DNA from: Saprospiraceae bacterium
Lineage (GTDB): Bacteria > Bacteroidota > Bacteroidia > Chitinophagales > Saprospiraceae
Length of the DNA stretch: 34,957 bases
Assembly (NCBI GenBank): GCA_027488855.1
Contig: JAIYAV010000349.1
Coordinates: 1 to 34,957 of the forward strand
Direction of reading: 5' to 3'
A model generated the notes under the pieces. That model was not told the origin of the DNA and searched no databases. It saw nothing but the letters and a program-made list of their open reading frames with translations. Of the stretch, positions 8,460-13,870 are shown in pieces. Position 1 is the first letter of the stretch. Every line of letters begins with the position of its first letter. A program made the translations under genes and the position numbers.

Positions 8460-8542
8460 GCTATCAGCAATGAGCAATCAGCTAAGAGCGCTCAGCAGGC
8501 TGACAGCTGACTGCTCATTGCTGACTGCTCATTGCTGATAGC
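8460..8542. repeat. Heptamer-built inverted repeat between batC and short BatD
   Basis: The left arm is five consecutive 7-nt words, 8461-8495: CTATCAG, CAATGAG, CAATCAG, CTAAGAG and CGCTCAG. All fit CNNNNAG. The right arm is five words, 8507-8541: CTGACTG, CTCATTG, CTGACTG, CTCATTG and CTGATAG. All fit CTNNNNG, the complement pattern. Words 1 and 2 on the left pair perfectly with words 5 and 4 on the right, and the inner ones pair with one to three mismatches. The centre is an 11-nt spacer. The layout recalls the short tandemly repeated heptamers known from cyanobacteria, but here they are arranged as an inverted repeat. Confidence 0.88.
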
Positions 8543-8559
8543 CACAAAAAAACATTCAT

Positions 8560-9111
8560 ATGCGCAATCTGATCTTCTACACACTCGCACTGCTTTTTAG
8601 CACTGCAATGATGGCCCAGAAGGATGCTAAATTTAGCGTCAAGGTAAGCAGCGACTCGATCCTGTTGGGCAATGAAATCAAAGTGAGTTTTAAACTCGAA
8701 AACGCGGAGGGGCGCAAGTTCAGCGCGCCTGATTTTGAGCCTCATTTTGTGTTGGTCAGCGGGCCGAATACTTTCTCCAGCATGTCGATGGCCAATGGGC
8801 AAGTTAGCCATACCACCGAGTACAGTTTTTACATCCAGCCCAAAGAAACGGGTTCCTTTTTCATTCCCCCCGCCAGTATTGAAGTCAATGGAAAGACACT
8901 GGAAACCAAAGCACTCGAAGTACAGGTATGGCCCAATCCAGCAGGCATCAAAGTTAACCCTCGCGAAAAGGAAGCAAAAGATGACTTTTTTGGCCTTGAT
9001 CGCAATTTTCCCTCCTTTCGTGACCTGCCCGGTCTTCGCGATTACTGGGGCAACCCCGTTCCTCAGCCGACCGAAGACCCCAAGAAAAAGCGCAAAACCT
9101 ACAAGTTGTAA
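8560..9111 (+). CDS. Short BatD paralogue (single Ig-like domain, no membrane anchor)
   Basis: This 183-residue protein has a signal peptide (1-19, ending MMAQ). One BatD-type Ig-like domain follows. It aligns over its length with residues 30-130 of the full BatD next door: ENAEGRKFSAPDF matches SNAEGTNFKAPSF, FVLVSGP matches FTLISGP, and PPASIEVNGK matches GPASMEVNGK. The protein then stops after a proline-rich and basic tail ending KKKRKTYKL, without the membrane span or cytoplasmic region of BatD. It is therefore a secreted, one-domain version, most likely from an in-locus duplication. The next gene starts only five bases after its stop, so the two are co-expressed. Confidence 0.85.
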   Translation: MRNLIFYTLALLFSTAMMAQKDAKFSVKVSSDSILLGNEIKVSFKLENAEGRKFSAPDFEPHFVLVSGPNTFSSMSMANGQVSHTTEYSFYIQPKETGSFFIPPASIEVNGKTLETKALEVQVWPNPAGIKVNPREKEAKDDFFGLDRNFPSFRDLPGLRDYWGNPVPQPTEDPKKKRKTYKL

Positions 9112-9116
9112 GATCC

Positions 9117-10871
9117 ATGAGCCTACTTAGAATGATTAGCCTTTTATGCTGTCTGCTACTTGGCAGCACCTTAAGCTGGGCTCAACGCGACAAACCAGAA
9201 TTTCGAGCCTTTGCCGACGCCAAGCAGGTGCTTGAAGGTAGTTTTTTTGAAGTCACCTTTGCCCTGAGCAATGCTGAAGGCACCAATTTTAAGGCCCCTT
9301 CTTTTGGTAATGCTTTTACCCTCATTTCTGGCCCTTCCCGCAGCGCCAGCACCACCATCATCAATGGGCGCATGTCCAGCGAAATGTCTTTTGCTTATGC
9401 CCTGCAAGCCAAAAAAATAGGCACTTTTACTTTTGGCCCCGCCAGCATGGAGGTCAATGGCAAAATCATGCGCAGCAACAGCGTGACGGTCGAGGTGGTG
9501 AAAAACGAAAATGTAGGCAAAACCAGCAAGGCTCAGCAGGGGGAAGAATTGTTCGTCAAAGCCATTTTGAATGCCCGTGAAGCCTACCTGGGCCAGCAGG
9601 TTCGGCTCGATTACAAGGTCTTTACCCGGGTCGATCTCGAAAATTTCAATTTTGTAGAAGAATCTGACTACGTTGGTTTTTATGTAGAAGACATTCAGCA
9701 CCCCGATTCCCACATGGAAGAAGAAATTGTGGGCGGCGTGCGTTACAATACCCGCATTTTGCGCAGCATTGCCTTATACCCGCAGAAGGAAGGTAAACTC
9801 AACATCGAACCCGCTACCTTGCAGGTGGCAGTTGTAGCAGGTGGCAGACCCGACCCACTGACCGGACTTACCTTTGGTGCCGAAATCCGGCGGGTGCCCT
9901 TGCGCACCGAGGCCGTTTCGCTGCTGGTCAAACCACTACCCTCGGGTGCCCCGGCCAGCTTTAGTGGCGGCGTGGGCATTTTCAACATGAGCAGCGTCAT
10001 CAACCGTACCGAGGTAACTACCGACGATGCACTGACCCTGCGTCTGACCCTCACCGGCGATGGCGACATGAAACGGGTACGTGCACCCCAACTCAACCTG
10101 GGCGAGGCTTTTGATGTATACGATCCCAAAACGATTGGGGAGGAAGCCAGTGAAACCGCAGGCCTGCGGGTATCACGCAAGGCCATCGAATACCTGATCA
10201 TGCCTAAAAAAGCGGGTAAATTCACGATTCAACCCGAGTTTTCCTTTTTCAATGCCGAATCGAAACAGTACGAAACCCTCAAGGATTATTCTTACACCAT
10301 CAACGTGCGGCAAGGCAGTGGGAATGGGGGCAAAAACAATAGCTCCGGCCTGGAGGAAGGCAGCGATTTGCAGCCACTCAAGGCCATAACGAGTCTGAGC
10401 AAAGGCCACGAACCATTGTTCATCAACCCAATCTTTTGGATTCTTGCCTTGGCACCTTTCCTCGTTTGGGGTGGCGGTCGCTTGTACCAATACTTGCGCT
10501 TGTTGGGCAAAGAGCGCCGCGATGAGGTTCGTTTGCAAAAAAACGCCCGCAAAATTGCGCTGGGGCATCTCAATCAAGCTGAACGGCACCTCGTGGCCAA
10601 TCAAAGCCGCGATTTTTACGACGCCGTATCAAAGGCCATTTTGGGGTATTTGGGCGACAAGTTGAAAATCCCCAAGGCGGACTGGTCGAAAGAAAAAATT
10701 ACCGCCGCATTGGCACAACTGAACGTACAACCTGAACTCGTAGAACGCTTGCAAAAGCTCCTGCAAAACTGCGAGATGGCGCTCTTCGCCGGACAGGCCA
10801 ACGCCACTGCCATGCAGGAAACCTACACCAATGCGCTGGAAATATTGACTACCGTAGAAGACAACAATTAG
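9117..10871 (+). CDS. batD: BatD, full-length single-pass membrane protein
   Basis: This 584-residue protein has a signal peptide (1-22, ending LSWAQ) and a long beta-rich periplasmic region of several Ig-like units (about 25-430). One membrane span lies at about 436-455 (NPIFWILALAPFLVWGGG). A cytoplasmic helical tail of about 130 residues follows, starting with a basic stretch (LGKERRDEVRLQKNARKIAL). Length and topology are standard for BatD. It lies five bases after the short paralogue and closes the bat locus. A batE gene (TPR plus SH3), which follows batD in some relatives, is not present here. The protein may connect the periplasmic Bat proteins to MoxR or DUF58 in the cytoplasm, but that is inference. 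Confidence 0.9.
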   Translation: MSLLRMISLLCCLLLGSTLSWAQRDKPEFRAFADAKQVLEGSFFEVTFALSNAEGTNFKAPSFGNAFTLISGPSRSASTTIINGRMSSEMSFAYALQAKKIGTFTFGPASMEVNGKIMRSNSVTVEVVKNENVGKTSKAQQGEELFVKAILNAREAYLGQQVRLDYKVFTRVDLENFNFVEESDYVGFYVEDIQHPDSHMEEEIVGGVRYNTRILRSIALYPQKEGKLNIEPATLQVAVVAGGRPDPLTGLTFGAEIRRVPLRTEAVSLLVKPLPSGAPASFSGGVGIFNMSSVINRTEVTTDDALTLRLTLTGDGDMKRVRAPQLNLGEAFDVYDPKTIGEEASETAGLRVSRKAIEYLIMPKKAGKFTIQPEFSFFNAESKQYETLKDYSYTINVRQGSGNGGKNNSSGLEEGSDLQPLKAITSLSKGHEPLFINPIFWILALAPFLVWGGGRLYQYLRLLGKERRDEVRLQKNARKIALGHLNQAERHLVANQSRDFYDAVSKAILGYLGDKLKIPKADWSKEKITAALAQLNVQPELVERLQKLLQNCEMALFAGQANATAMQETYTNALEILTTVEDNN

Positions 10872-10904
10872 ATTTTCCCTGTATATTGCAGCGAAAATTC
10901 GCTC

Positions 10905-11066
10905 AGAAGCTGTTTGAATTTATATCGCGGAAGCGAAAAGGAGGCTATTTTGGGTCAAATGAGGCACGAAAAGCGGAGTTTAGCAGCGCTAAATGAGCAT
11001 TTTCGGAACGAAATTTGACCCAAAATAGGCCCTTTGCAGCCCGCGATATAAATTCAAACAGCTTCT
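10905..11066. repeat. 162-bp hairpin element with perfect 26-nt ends (MITE-like)
   Basis: AGAAGCTGTTTGAATTTATA begins a 26-nt left end (10905-10930) that is the exact reverse complement of 11041-11066. Inside it the arms keep pairing. CTATTTTGGGTCAAAT (10945-10960) matches its complement at 11012-11027, and the tip TTTAGC AGC GCTAAA (10979-10993) closes the hairpin. The whole 162 bp is therefore one imperfect stem. TC lies immediately outside both ends and could be a 2-bp target duplication, but that is weak. There is no ORF of its own. It supplies a spurious 23-codon extension to the SCP2 gene. Confidence 0.85.
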
Positions 11067-11083
11067 TCAACAAAAAAATCATC

Positions 11084-11380
11084 ATGACGCTAGAAGAAAT
11101 TACTGGCCAATTCAAGGCACTTGCCGACAAGGCACCCTCCATCGGCAAAACCCTCAAGTTTCAATTTGATGAAGGCATCGTTTTTCTAGACCTGAGCGGC
11201 CCTACCGCCAACATCAGCAACGCAGACAAAGAGGCCGATTGTACCATCATCACCAGCCTCGAAACCCTCAATAAGTTGCGCAGCGGTGACCTGAACCCCA
11301 TGATGGCAGTGATGGGTGGCAAAGTAAAAATCAAAGGCGACATGGGTGTGGCAATGAAGCTGCAGTCTTTGTTTAGTTGA
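11084..11380 (+). CDS. SCP2 sterol-binding-domain protein
   Basis: This 98-residue cytoplasmic protein is made of a single SCP2-like fold: LKFQFDEGIVFLDL, EADCTIITSLETLNKLRSGDL, then VMGGKVKIKGDMGVAMKLQ. The domain has a hydrophobic tunnel that binds lipids or other apolar ligands, but the ligand in bacteria is usually unknown. The ATG at 11084 was chosen because an upstream in-frame ATG at 11015 starts inside the hairpin element and adds residues not seen in the family. It lies between batD and an ACT-domain gene. The 63-base gap to the latter holds another hairpin (11398-11433). Confidence 0.88.
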   Translation: MTLEEITGQFKALADKAPSIGKTLKFQFDEGIVFLDLSGPTANISNADKEADCTIITSLETLNKLRSGDLNPMMAVMGGKVKIKGDMGVAMKLQSLFS

Positions 11381-11397
11381 TTGATAAAAAATTAAAA

Positions 11398-11433
11398 TTC
11401 GGTATTCCAGGCTGCACGGCTTGGAGTACCGAA
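11398..11433. promoter_or_regulatory. Intercistronic hairpin just before the ACT-domain gene
   Basis: TTCGGTATTCCAGGC (11398-11412) and GCTTGGAGTACCGAA (11419-11433) form 15-nt arms with 13 matches around a 6-nt loop. The hairpin ends 10 bases before the next ATG. It could partly hide the ribosome site or terminate the upstream transcript. There is no T-tract, so regulation or RNA stability is as likely as termination. Confidence 0.55.
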
Positions 11434-11443
11434 CTGGATAATT

Positions 11444-11839
11444 ATGCCAGGAGAAAAAAACCTCGTTCAGTTGCTAAAAACCATGCACCCCACCTTGAAC
11501 GAGGGTGAATATGTGTTTTGTACTGTTGCCGATCTGAACGGCATTCCGACCGATCAAATCCTGTCTTTTTTTAAAGAAACCGAAGGTTTTACCCTTATCC
11601 TTACCAAATCGCTGGCAGATCAATGGCAACTCGACTATTCCTTCGTAGCGGCCTGGATCACGCTCACGGTACACTCTGCACTCGACGCCGTGGGGCTCAC
11701 CGCAGCCTTTTCCAATGCCTTGGCGGATGCAGGCATAAGCTGTAATGTGGTGGCAGGGTACTACCACGACCATATTTTTGTGGATAAAAAGGATGCAGAG
11801 CAGGCGATGGAGGTGTTGTGGTACTTATCGGCACAATAA
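11444..11839 (+). CDS. ACT-domain protein (ACT_3/ACT_7 type)
   Basis: This 131-residue protein matches the small ACT-fold family found as stand-alone proteins. An N-terminal part includes LNEGEYVFCTV and EGFTLILTKSLAD. A C-terminal ACT domain includes WITLTVHSALDAVGLTAAFSNALADAGISCNVVAGYYHDHIFV and ends with DAEQAMEVLWYL. ACT domains bind amino acids or related small ligands and often regulate enzymes, but this family has no catalytic part and its ligand is not known. The protein is cytoplasmic. The start follows a hairpin by 10 bases, and the reading frame has no better upstream start. Confidence 0.85.
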   Translation: MPGEKNLVQLLKTMHPTLNEGEYVFCTVADLNGIPTDQILSFFKETEGFTLILTKSLADQWQLDYSFVAAWITLTVHSALDAVGLTAAFSNALADAGISCNVVAGYYHDHIFVDKKDAEQAMEVLWYLSAQ

Positions 11840-11902
11840 ACGAACTTACAGATGGCTAACGATTTACGACCCTAATGAATTTTGGATTATTTAGCCACCT
11901 AT
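11840..11902. other. Short AT-rich spacer, nothing recognised
   Basis: This spacer leads from the ACT-domain gene into the nested palindrome element at 11903-12060. After that element, 12061-12123 is an AT-rich leader in front of the lipoprotein gene in which I see no clear TAnnTTTG promoter box. Confidence 0.4.
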
Positions 11903-12060
11903 GTGCGACTTCTCCGAAGTCGTAAAACCCTAACCAAATCGCCGACATTTTCTACAAATGTATGACTTCTCCGAAGTCATTGGATCGACTTCGGAGAAGT
12001 CGCACATTTGTAGAAAGATTTGTAGCAAATGATTTTTTTACGACTTCGGAGAAGTCGCAC
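11903..12060. repeat. Nested double-stem element built from four GACTTCTCCGAAGTC palindromes
   Basis: The outer arms are 11903-11927 and 12036-12060, 25 of 25 nt perfect: GTGCGACTTC..., and its reverse complement ending GAAGTCGCAC. The inner arms are 11949-11978 and 11987-12016, with 28 of 30 matching: TTTCTACAAATG followed by the palindrome. Each of the four units is a 15-nt palindrome with 6-bp stem and TCC/GGA loop. The design and length (158 bp) match the element at 5482-5638 closely, although the sequence is unrelated. It lies between the ACT-domain gene and the lipoprotein gene. Confidence 0.9.
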
Positions 12061-12123
12061 CGTATTTATTATCAATGCAGTTAACCCGGAATTTAAATTT
12101 TTAACCTCTTAAATAATTCCGTT

Positions 12124-13005
12124 ATGCCCCATAAGTATTACTTCTTCATTTTATGCCTGTTTAGTATTCTGGCCTGTTCCAATCAACCAGGATCGACTCC
12201 TCCACCCAAAGAATATTTTACCGACGAAGCCGTAGATGAACAAGTAGTAAAACCCCTGAAACCTGGTATACCAGTTCAATTCGAGTTTTACCAGTTTGAC
12301 ACTACGCTTTATGGCCCAAATGCAAATAAGAGCAAATCAAAATCGATCCAACACTGGACGGATGTCGACGAATTTTTCCCTGTTTTCAGGTTTTCAAAAA
12401 ACCATCTGGCAATTGCCATCGAAATTGGAGATGGCGGGAATTACCCTTTTATCGACAGTATTTTTTGGAAGTTCGTCAAGAGCGATCAAAGTGAAATAGA
12501 CAATAATTATTTTGACTTTAAAAAATCCAAAAACCTGGAAACAGCTTTATTAAAGACTGATACTACTACCTCTTTTTATGTCTATTGCACCAAAGGCGTC
12601 ACAAAAAGTACCATAACCGAGGTTTTGTACAGTTACGATGATTGTTATGTATTGCTGACAATTGGATTGACCGATGTGGACACCACTCAATTTGGGCAGC
12701 CCCTCATCGCCAGCAAACAATTTCTGGATCTGAAATATTCCAACGAACCTGCTTTTCAAAAAGATTTATTGCTCTACCATAAATTTTGGATGTCACGAGT
12801 GGATTATAAAGATGAAATCCTTCCCGTTCAATTTGCTTACAACGAGAATTATTTTTTGGTTTATGATGATGATTTTCGTTGGTATTATGATAAAAACTCG
12901 CCTTGTCTGTTTCCCACTCGGCGGATTTTTAAATTGGAGGAAGAGAACAAAGTCAAAATGCGCTGGGCAAGTGGGATTGACTTATTTGGGATCGCTTGTG
13001 ATTGA
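12124..13005 (+). CDS. Lipoprotein of unknown function
   Basis: This 293-residue protein has a lipoprotein signal peptide: hydrophobic KYYFFILCLFSILAC with the modified cysteine at position 18 (lipobox ILAC). I do not recognise the rest. It is rich in aromatic and acidic residues (for example YDDDFRWYYDK near the C-terminus) and carries a DCYVLLTIGLTDVD beta segment, so a secreted beta-rich fold is likely. The residues after the cysteine, SNQPG, lack the acidic export signal described for surface lipoproteins of some Bacteroidota, so periplasmic retention is a reasonable guess. Codon use is more AT-rich than in the bat genes. It is flanked by the repeat element and by the convergent two-component genes. 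Confidence 0.75.
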   Translation: MPHKYYFFILCLFSILACSNQPGSTPPPKEYFTDEAVDEQVVKPLKPGIPVQFEFYQFDTTLYGPNANKSKSKSIQHWTDVDEFFPVFRFSKNHLAIAIEIGDGGNYPFIDSIFWKFVKSDQSEIDNNYFDFKKSKNLETALLKTDTTTSFYVYCTKGVTKSTITEVLYSYDDCYVLLTIGLTDVDTTQFGQPLIASKQFLDLKYSNEPAFQKDLLLYHKFWMSRVDYKDEILPVQFAYNENYFLVYDDDFRWYYDKNSPCLFPTRRIFKLEEENKVKMRWASGIDLFGIACD

Positions 13006-13116
13006 TAAAACAAAAAAATGGCGACGAGCACACCTACCCCAATCCGCATTGCAATTAAAAATATTTTACTCGACTCTCATTACTGAGTTGACAGCTTCGC
13101 TGCATAATGTGAATAC
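13006..13116 (-). terminator. Convergent intergenic gap, weak minus-strand terminator
   Basis: On the minus strand, GGTG TGCTCGT CGCC is followed by ATTTTTTTG (about 13017-13040). This is a short stem with a T-tract that could end the LytTR regulator transcript. The segment AAAAAAATGGCGACGAG here closely resembles AAAAAAACGGCGACGAG at 16691-16707, where the stem is intact. This looks like a decayed copy of the same terminator. Confidence 0.4.
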
Positions 13117-13866
13117 CTAATTCTTCATCAAAGCGCGCAGCAGTTCCTCTTTTCGAGTCCTTGCCACCTGCACTTTACTTCCATCTACCAGCTCCAGATA
13201 GCCACCATCGGAACGGACGAAAGATTTCACCTGATTGACATTGACCAAATTGGATTGATGTACCCGAACAAAGCCTTGTGGCTTGAGCAAATCTTCGTAT
13301 TCACGCAGGGTCTGGCAAACCAAAATCTGGCGACCATCCAGCAAAAAAAACCGAGTATAATTGTTTTCGCCCTGGCAACGAATGATTTGATCCGAGGAGA
13401 CAAATTCCAATTTTTCACCCGTTGCCAAGGCAAGACGTTTGGGTTGTTGCGGCTTGTTGAGGTTTTGGATGAGTTCTTTTAGCCGCAGGTTCTCATTTTT
13501 CTGTTCCAGCATGCGCCGCGCTTTTTGAAGCGCCTCTTGTAGTTCGGTGATTTTAAGTGGCTTCAACAGATAATCCAAAGCACAGAAGCGAATGGCATGT
13601 AAGGCATAGTGATCGTAGGCCGTAGTAAAGATGACCTCAAAGTCTAGATTGGGCGTCGCTTTTAACAAATCAAACCCTTTCCCATCGGGCAATTCGATGT
13701 CCAGAAAAATCAAATCTGGTTGATTTTCCCGGAGCAACTGTTGAGCAGTTTGGATACTGTCCGCCTCTGCCAATATGTTCACATCCGGGGCATACTGCTG
13801 CAAAAGGTTGCGCAATAATTCCCGGTTGTGGTACTCATCTTCAATAATTATGGCGCTGTACATCAC
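13117..13866 (-). CDS. LytTR-family response regulator
   Basis: This 249-residue protein has a receiver domain at about 3-120 and a LytTR DNA-binding domain at about 148-245. The receiver has the acidic pair E9/D10, the phospho-acceptor D56 (in FLDIELP), a conserved threonine in FTTAYDHYALHAI and the lysine in LLKPL. The LytTR part shows RCQGENNYTRFFL and GFVRVHQSNLVNVNQVKSF, the usual pattern. LytTR regulators bind direct repeats in promoters and often control envelope, virulence or efflux genes. It starts four bases after the stop of the partner kinase (13871-16576), so the two form a classic pair. Its target genes cannot be read from the sequence. Confidence 0.93.
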   Translation of the reverse strand: MMYSAIIIEDEYHNRELLRNLLQQYAPDVNILAEADSIQTAQQLLRENQPDLIFLDIELPDGKGFDLLKATPNLDFEVIFTTAYDHYALHAIRFCALDYLLKPLKITELQEALQKARRMLEQKNENLRLKELIQNLNKPQQPKRLALATGEKLEFVSSDQIIRCQGENNYTRFFLLDGRQILVCQTLREYEDLLKPQGFVRVHQSNLVNVNQVKSFVRSDGGYLELVDGSKVQVARTRKEELLRALMKN

Positions 13867-13870
13867 TTAT

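Noticed and set aside
11015..11083. 23-codon N-terminal extension of the SCP2 gene
   Set aside because: It is encoded by the 162-bp hairpin element. The ATG at 11084 gives the normal SCP2 length.
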